Below, piece after piece: positions 35,496 to 47,381 of a stretch of 64,000 nt of DNA. The notes under the pieces are model-generated. The model saw only the letters and a program-made list of their open reading frames with translations. It made no database searches and had not been told where the DNA came from. Within the stretch, counting starts at the first letter, position 1; each line of letters opens with the position of its first letter. Made by a program: the position numbers and the translations under genes. The stretch lies in the NCBI GenBank assembly GCA_004369045.1, contig ML213523.1, positions 199,688 through 263,687 on the forward strand, given 5' to 3'. Source of the DNA: Heliocybe sulcata. Its lineage: Eukaryota; Basidiomycota; Agaricomycetes; Gloeophyllales; Gloeophyllaceae.

Positions 35496-35768
35496 GCGGA
35501 CGAGGAGGACAGGCGGCGGCGTGAGCGAACATTTGTGGTCGAGGTAAAGGGAGTCTGGATGATCTCCGAGTCCAAGTTTGGCAATACCGCATCAACACCG
35601 GGCATTCCGCTTGACTGAAGCGATATAGTGGCTGCTCCCATTCCATCTACACAAAGTGAGCTTGAGGTGCGTGCTCGCTGGAGGACTATCTCTACATTGA
35701 CCCTATAAAACTTATAAACATTTTCTTGCTTTGAAGTAGATTCCGTTTTCCCCCGCGCTGGTCGTGCA

Positions 35769-37616
35769 ATGGACACTGAGGACGATTTATTCGGTGATCG
35801 CCTCAAGCCCCCTTTTCAAAACAGCTCTGCACCTAGAGACAAGGAGCCAGACGACTTAGAGAAGCTGAGGAGATGGCAGGAGGAAAGACTAGCCAGGAGG
35901 TTAAGGGGGGAGTACGAGTCTGCGTACTTACGCCTGGGTGAACTGGTGCGTCCCCTCCCTCTATGGAAGTTCGCAACAGCTGGATCTGTCCCCTAGGTAA
36001 ACACCAACCTAGAAACACCATTGCGGGTTGCGTCCGTCAGAGTCGAAGGTGCTCCACACACTCGTTCGTCGTTCTTAGGATTCCTCGTCAACCCCCTCCT
36101 TCCGCCTGGCACCTCCGACTCTACACTTGAGTCGGTCCTCCACACGACGCGCCGGATCAGCCACAGACTCCAAGACAGTGACATCTTTAGCTATATTGAG
36201 GCGAAGCTCGAAGCTAGCAGCAACCCGCTTGCTGCCGACCAGGACGTTGACGTCGTCTTCAAGACGCGCGAGAAGGGCAGGTTCTACGTGAAGACGTCCA
36301 CCGAGTTCGGCAATAATGAAGGTGGCGCGGTAAGCGAGGTCGGAACGGTGTATGTCTGAACTGTCTCTGAGGCTATCGGCAGAGCGCAACCGCGCGCATA
36401 CGGAATGCCTTCGGGGGCGCCGAGTCTCTGGAGGCGAACGTTTCTTTCGGTACCAAGACACGTCGCTCATACTATGCCAACCTTTCCGTGCCGGTATCGC
36501 ACAACCTGTGGACATGGGCAGATCTGTCCGTCTTCGGCCTCGACCGCGACAATTCTAGTTACGCAAGCAGCACCGAGGGCCTGCGCGGCGCGAAGGCAGC
36601 GATCAGGGTGAGCTAGGTTAGCTTGTCATCTTTCTTACTCGGCTCGTTCATTACCCACTTCCAATGCAGTCCGGTTCATTGCTTTCTGGACGCCACGAGC
36701 TCGCCTATGAAGCCGTCTTGCGACATATTGGGAGTCTTACGCCGTCTGCTTCCATCAGGTGCGCCGCGGAAGTCAGCGTCGGGTAAAGAGAGGCTGAGAT
36801 AATGCAGTATACGAGAAGCCGCAGGGGAAACGTTCAAATCTTCCGTCTCCCATTCATGGACACTGGATACCCGCAATGACAAGATGATGGCCTCTCGCGG
36901 GTTCTACCTCAAATTTTTCCACGAATTTGCGGGGCTCGGTGGCGATGCATCGTTCTACAAGAGCGAGGCGGAGGCCCAGTGCTCACGATCCATCTTTCCG
37001 GGTGTGGTAGGTGACTCTTATGCCAGCGTGGAGTCGTGTCTCATGGTCAGAAAAGGCGTTATCTGGAGCTCTGAAGACCGGCTTCCTGCGGGGCATCAGC
37101 CACCCGATCCTGTTTCCCGACAGGTTCCAGCTGGGTGGACCCACGAGCGTCAGGATGTTCAGGACGAACAGCATGGGTCCGAGAGACGGCCGTGAGTGAC
37201 CGTCTCAAGCTTGTGGTTCCGATGACTGAGTCTTTGACACGATAACACAGCGGATTCACTCGGAGGCGACCTCTACTGGTCCGCGGGCCTGAGTGTGATC
37301 AGTGACCTTCCCAAGAAACCGCACTGGCCGCTAAAACTGCATGGGTTTGTCAATGCTGGAAGGTTGGATGCTCTTGATAAATGTGGGTTGTTTAATACGG
37401 ATGACGCTGCGTACTAACAGCTTGTGTCTAGCAAAATCCATACAGGAGAATGTCGTCTCCTGCATAACCAAGCCATCAGTCTCTGTGGGCCTGGGTCTCA
37501 TTTATCGCTTCGATCCGGTGAGGGTGGAGGTTAATTTCGGGCTTCCCCTGGTTGCGAGCAAAAGCGACGGCTACCGGAGAGGGTTCCAAGTGGGCATGGG
37601 ACTCGACTTCTTATAG
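35769..37616 (+). CDS. SAM50: SAM50/Tob55, outer mitochondrial membrane beta-barrel assembly protein
   Basis: Sam50 is the core of the SAM complex that inserts beta-barrel proteins into the outer mitochondrial membrane. ATG 35769 begins MDTEDDLFGDRLKPPFQNSS, then a helical acidic segment and a POTRA-like domain (LRVASVRVEGAPHTRSSFLG to HRLQDSDIFSYIEAKLEAS). The barrel includes FYVKTSTEFGNNEGGASATA, GGAESLEANVSFGTKTRRSY, RGFYLKFFHEFAGLGGDASF, LKTGFLRGISHPILFPDRFQ, then LGGPTSVRMFRTNSMGPRDG and DSLGGDLYWSAGLSVISDLP, the most diagnostic block of the family with loop 6. The final strand is FQVGMGLDFL, fitting the beta-signal. About seven introns interrupt it, and the length is about 480 residues, normal for the family. 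Confidence 0.94.
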
Positions 37617-37790
37617 TTGCGCCATGGCCTGGTAACTCTAAAACTAGGTAGATAATGAGGTCTATGGTTGCAAGGCGCAGTATACACTGTTAGATGCGTG
37701 TAATATGTTCACACCCCTATGGGAAGAGAAGGCGCTGCCTGGGGTCTTTTTGTGACGGCACGTCACGCTCACGTGTGGCGTGTAATCGCA

Positions 37791-37825
37791 ACTTTTCGAC
37801 TTGTCCCACCACTTTTCGACTTGTC
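37791..37825. repeat. 15-bp direct repeat (two exact copies)
   Basis: acttttcgacttgtc at 37791-37805 recurs exactly at 37811-37825, separated by ccacc. Confidence 0.95.
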
Positions 37826-38046
37826 TTCAAGTCGCATGTACTTCACTGGAAACTCCGAGCTTTATACGAGTACCCATAATGCACCTTGCTATGAAACAAG
37901 TCCAACCTTAAATGACTGGCGGGCATTTTATATTGGCCTTACCCGAGGGCTCAGTCAACATGCTTCGAATTCTCAGACTGCATACAAGACGGATAACTCT
38001 GCGACATGCCCTCTTCCCAACTGTATTCTGGAACGACGCATCCTTC

Positions 38047-38074
38047 GAACCTATCTGTGCGAACCTATCTGTGC
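38047..38074. repeat. Perfect 14-bp tandem duplication
   Basis: gaacctatctgtgc is present twice with no spacer. Confidence 0.95.
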
Positions 38075-38671
38075 TCTCGACATCGCTAAATATGAGTTAC
38101 TTCGCCTTGTGGAAGCCTGCCCAGCGCCTTCCACACTCGCTCTCGTCCCACTATTGTCCGATTCCTGATAGGCTCCTGGTCGCCGTTTGCATTCGCTTAT
38201 CCTCTGTCGACGCCGTCAGCTCTGACGATGTTCTTGCGCGAGGACGCGGCGAGTAAGGCCGCCTGTCATGTTCGTGAACTGCTTACCCATCTACTTCTAG
38301 TCTCAGAATAGAGTGCATGTGCGTGCGGGAGGAATTCATAGCAGTGGGGCAGCCCCAAGCCAATTGCGTTGCAGAAATCCTGCGAAGTTCCCTTATTGAG
38401 CAAACTGTCTGCAGCAGTTACCGGTTAGCTGTCGATCACACGACGACCTTCAAGATCACGCGCCACCCAGCTGGACAAATCAGCCCTTTTGCGAATGTTA
38501 TGCGTGAGGCTCCGTTACCTTCTGCGATTGGCTTCTACCGTTAGGCTCAGTTGTGGTAAATGTTGACCCTTATGTCCCGTATCACGTCAATCTCACAGGA
38601 TAAATGGTAACAACCTGGTGGATAGTGGCATTCTGTGCTACCCGCCACATCCCTCGTCCTACTCTGTCATC

Positions 38672-41441
38672 ATGCCCTTCAACAGGGACCCTGAGAGATC
38701 CGCCAAGGAGGCCGTCGACATTGAGAAAGCAGTGGATGAGCAGAGTTCTCAACAGCTTAGCGATGATCCGCATTCGGAGATAGACCTTACGACATTTCAT
38801 GAGCGTGTTGCAGGGCGTCTCGTAGTTGATCCTGAGTACGTGTCCCTGTTGAGATCAGTCTGAATGCAATAATGATTGAGATACACGCAGGGAAGCTCGC
38901 ATTGAATTCGGTGAAGAAATCGCTTCGCGGCTGAAGCTGTCTGCGGATGGTTCGAAGGTGCTGTGGCCCCAGCCTACAGATGATCCTGAGGATCCCCAGA
39001 ACGTAGGTCTTTGCCTACGCATCTCTGCCTGTTGGAGTTTAACAGGGTATTGGACAGTGGAGTGACAGACGGAAGGCGTTGCAGCTATTCATTGTTACGA
39101 TAGCCGCTATTGTGCCTGATTTTGACTCGGGTGTCGGTGAGTTAGCACCATGAGAACCATTGCATCTTTGTTCTTCATTGATTCACGGTTCGGTAGGGAT
39201 TGCGGCCCTTTTCGCCCTGGCTGAGCAGTATGAGACGACAACCGGCGTGATCAACAATTTGACGTCAAAGTAAGGCATCAGCTCCTCTCACCATATTTTG
39301 GAAAGTTACCGATGACGCTTTGAAATGCTCAGTTGGAGTATTTTTCTACTTGGTGAGTGGTGCACTTGAACATCATGCTCAGCCTAATTGAACCGAGACT
39401 GAAAGGCTGGGGTGGCATTGCCGCCGTGATCTGCATGAGACACTTCGGGCGTCTCCCTGTTCTCTTCTGGTCTCAGGTGCGTCCAGGGCATCCTCCTCCC
39501 GATCCCATTTGACCGCCTCGCCAGGTTCTCGCCGTAGCCTTCATGGTAGGCTGTACCTTTGCTCCCAATTTGCGTACCTTCGCTGGTAAGCTCAGGAACT
39601 CATGCTGTTTGTCTTGCTTGAACTGAGAACTGCTCAGCAATGCGATGCTTGACTGCATTCTTCGGGTCCGTACCTCACTATCGAATCAGCCTCTCCATAA
39701 GCTAAAGTTCCTCATGCAGGACCTGTCCACAAGTTACTGTCAGTAGCTTTCAAATAGATCATTTCCGAGTTCTCATCCAGGGCTCCTTAGGGTTTATATA
39801 TAGTAACAGACTTATATCCGTTCCACCTCCAAGCTCGTCAAGTGCGTGCACATGACACATATGGCTCAGGTTCACTGAGGGCAAACGTCAAAATATAGCT
39901 CAACCTGTGGACAATGGGCTTCATAGTCTCACCGTTTCTCTCTCCATTTGCCTTTGGTTTTTTAGTTGCTAGAGCTGAGTACGATTCTGTCCATCTTGCT
40001 CAGTAATTGCAACGACTAACTTTTGTGGCTCTTAGCTGGAGGTGGTCATATGGCGTCGCCTCGTTGTACGGCGCATTTGTGGTTCTCATGATCACGTTCT
40101 TTGGTGAGGAGACGTTAGTACCTGGTCCGATACTCGTATTTCCCTCCTCTGATAGTCTTCGGACAGAATGTATGACCGCTCCATTAAGCCAATTCCCCCG
40201 CGACCACGTAAAGGGGTACTCACACGTGCGGCGACATTGATCGGCATCACGGGAAGCAGAATGTCGAGATACCGCCCTTCATTGATGAGCGGCGTTTGGT
40301 CGCACTTGGACTGCGTTTGGCGGCCACAATTACTGAGCGTGCTGATCTTCGAGGTAGAGTTGTAGGCACTCGGATGCTAACCGACTGACTTATGAATGAA
40401 GGGCCTTCTTTTTGGATTCGGCGTAGGCATAAATGTAAGTGCACGAACATCCCTTTGCGAGCGAGATTTTCATGGGACACTGTTAGGTGACAAACGCCGT
40501 GTTTCTTGGGACGCCGCCACCAGTCGGATATGGCTTCAGTCAGTATGGTATCGCAGCGAGCTACGCAACTCCTATCGTATGTCTGCCAGCCACTCTCGAA
40601 TGGGTTCGTACCCATATCGCTCATGATGCCGCAGGTTGCAACGATCATCGGTGAGCTGCTGGGCCGTTTCATCAATGATTGGATTCAGAACATCGGCATT
40701 CGTCGACATCATGGAGTCTTCGAAGCCGAGTACCGTCTCTGGTGGGTTACCTGCGGTTGAAACAATCAGAGGGTACTTAATAGTGGATTCTAGGGCTTGC
40801 TACGTCTCTATTCCACTATACATATGCGGATTCGTCCTGTTGGGGGCCTCGCTCCAGAATCACATGTCTGTTGGAGCACTGGTCATGGGATGGGGCATTG
40901 CCCAAGCCGCAATTATGATCAATACGGTCGCAATCTGTAAGTTCCGTAACCTAGTGCAATCTGAGAGCAAGAGCTGACGACGTACACCATAGATGCTTAC
41001 TGCAACGACTGCTTTCCCAGACGGCAGGTTCGTCCCTCTTAGGAGTGCATCTGATTTTCCTGGCCATCTGACGTGCAAATGTCGCCACAGGGAGAAATTA
41101 GCGCTTTCATCAACCTGTCTCGGTCCCTAGGAGGCTTCGCGGTCCCGTTTTTCCAGGTCCCATGGGCGGAGGCTCATGGAGGTTTGCAGGTGTTCGGATG
41201 CGAGGCTGCGTAAGTACTTCCCTCAATTCTTGCGCTCGCACTCGGATAGATTGTCACAGGATCGTGACAGGCCTGTTCCTGTTGGTTGTGCCTGCACTGC
41301 AATGGAAAGGCGGACAGCTTAGAGTGAGTCGAAATGGTTCTTCTACAGTCACGCTTAGATTTTGATGTCGCAATGAACATTTGCCAGGCTAGATTCTCAA
41401 TACATTCAAGTGAAACGCCGCATGACCGTCGTGTTGATTGA
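38672..41441 (+). CDS. MFS transporter B (12 TM, paralogue of A)
   Basis: A facilitator of unknown substrate, closely similar to MFS A on the other strand. It starts MPFNRDPERSAKEAVDIEKA, then VAGRLVVDPEEARIEFGEEI and KVLWPQPTDDPEDPQNWSDR. Membrane exons include TIAAIVPDFDSGVGIAALFA, WSIFLLGWGGIAAVICMRHF, GCTFAPNLRTFAAMRCLTAF, LNLWTMGFIVSPFLSPFAFG, the MYDRSIKPIPPRPRKGVL loop, FGFGVGINVTNAVFLGTPPP, ATIIGELLGRFINDWIQNIG and CYVSIPLYICGFVLLGASLQ. The last exon gives RARFSIHSSETPHDRRVD, with the stop at 41441; this tail is longer than that of A. Intron positions correspond to A throughout, so duplication copied genomic DNA. No clear inactivating change was found. It converges on snurportin with only 23 bp between stop codons. 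Confidence 0.87.
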
Positions 41442-41464
41442 CCATATTGTCCGCAAATGTATCA

Positions 41465-42941
41465 TTAGTCCGCGTCCATATTCACTTCTACAGAGGCCGG
41501 GTTGGCAAGCCTCCGCCGCACGAGCCTTGAGAATAGATTTTTGTTGATACATAAAAATACTCATACGACGCATCTTAACTACTTACCTTTCGAACACGTT
41601 CAAAGGACCTTCTCTCCCTTCATCATAAGCATGGATCGGCACCCAGCTACTCAGGGGACTTGTCCCGGGCTCATAGCTCGCTTGCGCTACATACAAAAGC
41701 AAGCCATCGGGTGCGACCTCGAACGTGACAGGATGCGTTGAGTTGCCGGATCCAAACTGCATGTCAATATCCATTGGGAATGAGTGAGGGGTGGGGATAT
41801 GGATTGGAACGTAGCGCGTAGCCCGTGCGCTCGGAATGATGGAGGATATCAGGGACCCCGGGGAGGTGTCGGTGTGGTAGGGCACAGGAAGGAGAGCGAT
41901 CGGGTAGGGAAAGCAGTATGAGATGGAAGCAGTATTCTCTGCAGGTGGTGCAGACGGTGGCAGCGGCATGGGTGGAAGCTCAGATAGGCGCGTGTCTCGC
42001 CACCAAAACCTTTGTCCTGGTTACTCAACCGTCAATTAAAGAATGGAGGAGACAATACCTAAACGCAGTCTCGCAGTCTCCGACTTCTTGACCCTTCCAC
42101 TGGACGACATCCAACACGTGCAAAATCCCATTCTCGGCCCAGTTCGGATCGAGGATGCAATCGAGGATCGTGGAGGGTGGTAGGGAAGACGGGAAGGGCG
42201 GAAGTAGAGACTTGCCTTGTAAGCGCGAGCGGAGCGTGGTGTTGGGCCCTAGGATGCCGGAGCTTTATTGAGCTGATAGTATGAGAGTACAATACATACC
42301 AGCATTCGGGTACCCTGGAGACTGATGGGTGACCGCCAGGCAGCGCTTTCCAACTGGAACAGGCGCAACTGCCACCCAACCTGTCTCCAGATCGGCCGGG
42401 AGTCCGTCTGACCACGCACTGTCCTCGACCATCTCTAAGAGCTCCGCATACATGCACTTGTCAGCCCATTTGTTCGCCTTTCGCTTCTTCCGCTTTCTAT
42501 GCTTCTTCTTTTCACCCTTTTTGCTAGTGTCCTCTGCATCACCTTGAGCGGCGGAAGGTCCTTCGCTGGCTGCTGATAGCATATATGCGAAAGAGGCTAC
42601 GCCTTCTCGGATCGGTTCTGCTTCACCATCCTCGTCGTCCTCGTCGTCTGACGGACCTAGCGTGAGGTCTGCGAACAGATCGAGCTGCCTTGACGCATCG
42701 ATTCGTTGAGCACGTCGCTACTTCGAATCGTGGAACCTCAGTATAAAGCAATCGATCATCGTTCTGAGTACAAGACATACACGTCTCTGTTCTTCCAATG
42801 CCTAACATGCAGGTCAGGATCCGATACTGCCACAAACTCGATGGTGGAATTGACCTTTTCGCGTCGGGCATGTTGTGACTGCCGCACGTCTACCAGAGCA
42901 CCCGGCGGCGATTTGTAGGCGACTTTTCGATGTGCCGACAT
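41465..42941 (-). CDS. SNUPN: Snurportin-1-like m3G-cap import adaptor
   Basis: Snurportin binds the trimethylguanosine cap of assembled spliceosomal snRNPs and carries them into the nucleus with importin-beta. Exon 1 (42941-42855) encodes MSAHRKVAYKSPPGALVDVR to RREK. A 21-base exon (42801-42781, ALEEQRR) and the next exon (from 42717, RRAQRIDASRQLDLFADL) complete a basic importin-beta-binding region. The cap-binding domain follows: KWADKCMYAELLEM, LPADLETGWVAVAPVPVGKR, CLAVTHQSPGYPN, GKSLLPPFPSSLPPSTILDC, ILHVLDVVQWKGQEV, AFRFWWRDTRLSELP and DGLLLYVAQASYEPGTSPLS with SWVPI. The last intron (41586-41526) leads to LVRRRLANPASVEVNMDAD and the stop at 41465. A lysine-rich insert (KKGEKKKHRKRKKRKANKW) precedes the domain. 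Length is about 380 residues, near the family norm. Confidence 0.9.
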
Positions 42942-43445
42942 GTCTGTCGTCCACCAGGGAATCTCTTTAATGCAAGTGTCGGATAAGAGCTCGTGTTGAG
43001 CACGCCACATCCCACGAGCCGCTAGGGTAGCCGGAAGAATTCGGAGGCAGTAAAGTTGTCGGGATAGTCCGGGCCAATCGCTGGCAACGCCCAAGTCCAA
43101 TACCATCATCTACAGCGAACCACAGGTTGAAGTGGTGTCTCTGCGCAGCATAAATATCGTCGAGTTGATCTGGGATAGCTACCAGTAAGCCTCGTTTGCA
43201 TTAACATTCGCAACTTGCAACTCGCTTCAACCGCAGACTTTGTTATGATCAGACCCAATCACCTATAGGACGCCGAGCTCAGGCCTCCGCATTTTGAAGA
43301 GTCATCTTGAGGCTGCCACCAGTGCAGAGTGAATCAATTAACGAGAGACAGTTTAATTCACAAAACAACAATGATAGCGAACAATATGGTATAAATCCTT
43401 CCTGCCAGTGGAGAAATCGAAAACGCGCCCGGCACGAGACCGTTT
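42942..43445. other. Snurportin promoter and 3' region of the seven-helix gene
   Basis: No gene is seen. A frame continuing upstream of the snurportin ATG (to 43109) is not family-like and is treated as 5' untranslated DNA. Confidence 0.45.
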
Positions 43446-45260
43446 CTATCGGCCCTTGTAATCAAGCCCATGCATCGGCACCTTATCCCGCTCCGTATAC
43501 GTCTCCTTCTCGATGGTGACAATCGGCGCTTCGAGATCGAGTTTGACGACGTTGGTCAGCTCCATCCCAGGCGAGCGTGATTGTTGGTGGAAATGCAGCG
43601 AGGAGCCGATGCCCCTGGAGGAAGAGGACGTGGCGGGGGTGCGGTCGTGGAGGACCTGCCGGACGGCGCCCCATGCGACGAGGCCGGCGATGATGTTGCC
43701 GACGATGGAGAAGACCCCGGCGGCGAGGACGATGCAAACGATGTTGTATTTGGGGTCGAGGACATAGCCGGGGCGGACACCGACAGCGACTGCAAGGACG
43801 TCAGTTTGATGGTATCTCGGTTGTAAGGATGCTGCTACTCACGCGCGACGCCGCCGTACGCAAAGTCCTTCAGGAACACAGTCGCAGTCGTCCAAAGCAG
43901 CGTCCGGTAGCGCTGACGCGCGCGCTCAGGGACGATGTGCACGTCCGACATGGCCGAGCTCGTGCCGGCGCTCGAATAGTTGCTCTTCGTCTTGCTGCCC
44001 ATGGACTGCAGGAGCTGCGCACGGAGGATGATGAAGAAGGGTGTCCAGATCTATCGGCAACGTAAGCGTTGGAGTATAAACTCCCCGTGATGCATGGGAC
44101 TTACGACGAGGGAGAGGAAACAGTAGAAGGCAAGGAGGGCGTAGCCCCAGCGGGAGAGTCGGACCCACTCGTCCAAGTTGGACTGCATCTCGGCGAGGTC
44201 ACCCAGAGCCGGTACGAGGTCCGTCGTGGCGTTGAAAGTGTTCGGGTTGTACGACGGCGCCAGTGAGGTCAGCGTCTCGCGGATACCATATGAAATCTTG
44301 AACGCGGCGTCGAACTTCTGGTTGGACTTGATGAAGATGGTCCACGTGGCTTTCAAATAGATGAGTATCATATTTTGGAGCGGTCAGATAAATATGGACA
44401 ACTCACAGATGATGTGCGACAGAGGGAGGACGATAGCGATGATGTCCACGAACCACACCAGGTAGACTTTCCAGTCGTTCCTGGCTTTCTGCTCGGCCCA
44501 GCGGGCGGCGCCATCAGCAGTGCTGCCAAGCGACCCGCCCACCTTCAGAGTGTAACTGATTGTGGAGATCGTCTAGTGCAGGCGTAAGTACCAGTAGAAA
44601 CGCTCGCTGTGATTAAGCTGAAGCCACTCACGTAACTGAAACCAGCCTCCCAGAAGCAGAACCACATGCAACCGAAAAGCGCAATGCGGTCGGTGGAAGG
44701 CTAAAAATTCCATTGATGAGTACGTGATCAGTGAACCCAGGCGGTGACTAAACTTACTTGTTGCTTGTCGTCGATCCAAATTTGCCAGATGAGGTTCGCA
44801 AACATCATGGTAATGAAGATAGATATCCAAATCGAGTACAACACGACCCTAGACGGAGATTGGTTGTTATTAGCATCATATAGAGGTGAAGGTGCGCTTA
44901 CGCATTAGGAACCAGCAGTCCGCTTTGCCATCGGAGCAAATAAAATTCGCCACTCTTAACTTTCGCAATAAGCCCGATCAACGTCAAGACCAGTGCACTG
45001 CGAACAAGGCAGAAGGTTTAGCTGCCAGTGGAGCTGCTTGTTTCTCCTGGCACGACTTACATTGCAAAGGCCACGGCAAAGACGTATAAAAGGACGTGAA
45101 CCCTGCGATCGTGTTAAGGCAGGCTGGAGGGCAAGACCGGACAGTACACTCACCAGAATGGATTGATAAGCACAAACGACTCCCGGAGGTACTCGGCCAC
45201 ATACGTGAACCTGTTCACCTCTGCAGGGAGGAGGCCCAATGCGGCAAGGAGGTCGGCCAT
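43446..45260 (-). CDS. Seven-helix membrane protein of unknown function
   Basis: The start is MADLLAALGLLPAEVNRFTY, with a short outside N-terminus, then VHVLLYVFAVAFAMALVLTL as helix 1. Further helices are VLYSIWISIFITMMFANLIW, ALFGCMWFCFWEAGFSYTIS, VYLVWFVDIIAIVLPLSHII, WGYALLAFYCFLSLIWTPFF, FAYGGVALAVGVRPGYVLD and IVCIVLAAGVFSIVGNIIAG. A polar loop carries two likely N-glycosylation sites (around SYNPNTFNATTDL). The C-terminal tail is cytosolic and serine-rich (TPATSSSSRGIGSSLHFHQQ) and ends HGLDYKGR, with the stop at 43446. The topology suits a receptor-like or transporter-like protein, but no motif of opsin, STE3 or GPCR families is evident. Proteins with this plan occur in mushrooms without known function. 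About seven introns. Confidence 0.8.
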
Positions 45261-47381
45261 TTGGAAGCCTCGGGTTCAAGGGAGGGAGGGAGGGAAAGAG
45301 AGAGGGCCGTAATAGAAAAAACAAGCAAACGAGTGACTGCGGTATATATGTCTTCTGTGTTTAGGGACTCTGCATGGAGTTACCTTCGTTTTCGTATCCC
45401 AGGACGATCTTGCAAGGTCCTTTGACAGGTCGCGTCTGATGGCCTCCGCGAAAGTGGGGATGTTTCATGACAGCACGGAAATTGCAAGGGCGGTAGGATT
45501 ATGCGCTCCATGGCAAGAAGTATTACGCTTGGCCGAAAAGGCTTCGCAGCAGTCTGCACATGCCGTGTAGCTAAAAGTGTGGCACGGCTGTCTAAATAAA
45601 GTAACTTGGCTTCGTCAGACCCGGCCAGGTGAGAATGTTTAGCATCGGTGCCTCGAGGGAGTACATTTTAGACGCGCGCAAGACGGAACCATTTGTTGCT
45701 AGGCGAACCGCTCTCAAGATCGTGAGATGCTTGAATGAGCTTAAACATATGTTGGCTTCAGTGTGTTCTCGAAGGAATTCTGTGCTTACACTTGGAATAT
45801 TCTTTCTGACGAAGCGTGTACTGTCGCTGTCAAGAGGGATTATGACAGGTGTTGCCGATTTTTGCTGTGCTCAAACCTGCCAGAGGTGTCGGTATGGTAC
45901 CGCTGACGACATTCGGATGAAGTAGCCAACCATGCGTGTAGTCAGGGGCGGCAGAGACCAGCCTCGAATAGTGCTGGTCCGCTCGAGTCTCCAAATTTTG
46001 TCCGGGATGCAGCTGGCTATTAAGGCCACCCTTCTTCCGGCCGTCCGAGACAAGTGCCGTCTTATTGCCGAGCCTTCCCAGGCGCGCGCTAATCTCCAGG
46101 ACCGAAAGAAAATATCTCTTCGTCGTACGCTCTATCCTCGTGAAGCTACTACTCCAGTATAGCTGGCTTGCATTGGACGTCAGACAGTTAAAAGGGCATC
46201 GGTGAATGCAAGGCAAGTTCGTAGATGAATTTGCTCTGCCCTCGCAGGTCCCTTGCGAAGCAACGAGTTAATTTTCGACTATCTGGTCGATTAGGGTGGT
46301 GGATCTCGCGGCCCGGATTGTCGGTTGCCTCAAGCTCCTCGCCTCGGGTAGTATTGACCTCTAGGGTATTGACCTCTAGCATGCGCTACGCGTCTTTCTT
46401 CGACCAACATCCAATGTAATGAGCAGCTCACACATTCCGAATCAGAGCGGCCAAAATTATTGCCACTACGTTCTCTCTCCTTCTCTTCTCCTAGGCGAGT
46501 CGGCTGCCCTAGGTCTGCTCTCTAACTCCTTCGAGGCGATCTTTCTAGGCTTTGCTGAAGCGCATTGCACCCGCCAGCAAAGTGACCACCCGTTCCTCAA
46601 GGTCGATACAAGACAGGGACATCTAGCCGAACCTCTGTTTCCTTCTCTACCGAAGCCCAGGTGGTGCGTACGACCCCTGGTGAGCGGAAGACCTGCGGAG
46701 TAGAGATAGCGATTATCTACGACAGGTCTTGAGCACAGTAGCCGATGTCAAGTACTGCCAAGTTACCGATCCTGACATCAGCTGAGTCCCCTCGCATTCC
46801 CGCAGCACGCGACCCCACGACTCACGGAGCGCCGGCGTGTCATATTGTATTATCGCTGCTTGCTCCGTCAGTCATCCCTCCAGGCTGTACATCCAGTCCC
46901 CAAGTACTCATACCAAGCGACTATACCATCCACTGCCTACGCTCCAAGTCTCTGCGGCACGATTCCAAAGTCGACATTACCAGTGCTTGCAGTACAGTCC
47001 TCCGCCGAATCACCAAGCAGGTCCGACACTCCTATGCTATATCCTTGGCTCGCGACGTGCCTTTCTGCCCCTCCACATGTACCTCGCCCTATGTCCACCC
47101 TACCTCCACCCTACCGTGCCGACCTCAAGCCTCCTCGCCACATAGCCGAAGTCGCACTCGATCATCCCGTCAAGACTCGCAGCATCTTTGCGCGTTTTCC
47201 ATCGGAAAAGATAATGACATTCGGTGGCGTCGTGTATCTCTGCTGCTTTCCCTATAGCTCAAGTCGTCAACTCTGCCTTCTCTCTTGCCCGTCTTTACCC
47301 ATAGGAAGATACAGACGCTCGCGTTGCTCCCCTTCCTGCCTGTTCAAGTCGTCTACTGGCCCAGTCCTCGTTCTCCAGCGC
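45261..47381. other. Gene-poor region
   Basis: About 2.1 kb without a recognised gene. From 46740 to 47410 three plus-strand frames stay open for 100-190 codons at once (46745-47257, 46837-47145, 46845-47408), all proline/serine-rich; this looks like compositional openness rather than coding. The repeat gtattgacctctag occurs at 46351-46364 and 46366-46379. Confidence 0.5.
46351..46379. repeat. 14-bp direct repeat, 15-bp period
   Basis: gtattgacctctag at 46351-46364 recurs exactly at 46366-46379. Confidence 0.95.

Larger units (their letters stand above)
37617..38671. other. Intergenic DNA between SAM50 and MFS B
   Basis: No gene is recognised. Two exact short duplications are present: acttttcgacttgtc at 37791-37805 and again at 37811-37825, and the perfect tandem gaacctatctgtgc at 38047-38060 and 38061-38074. 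The last few hundred bases are the likely MFS B promoter. Confidence 0.5.

Noticed and set aside
23490-41441. One large inverted duplication joining the malate dehydrogenase relics and the MFS pair
   Set aside because: The midpoints of the two inverted pairs differ by several kb (about 29.5 kb versus about 34 kb), so a single palindromic event does not fit.
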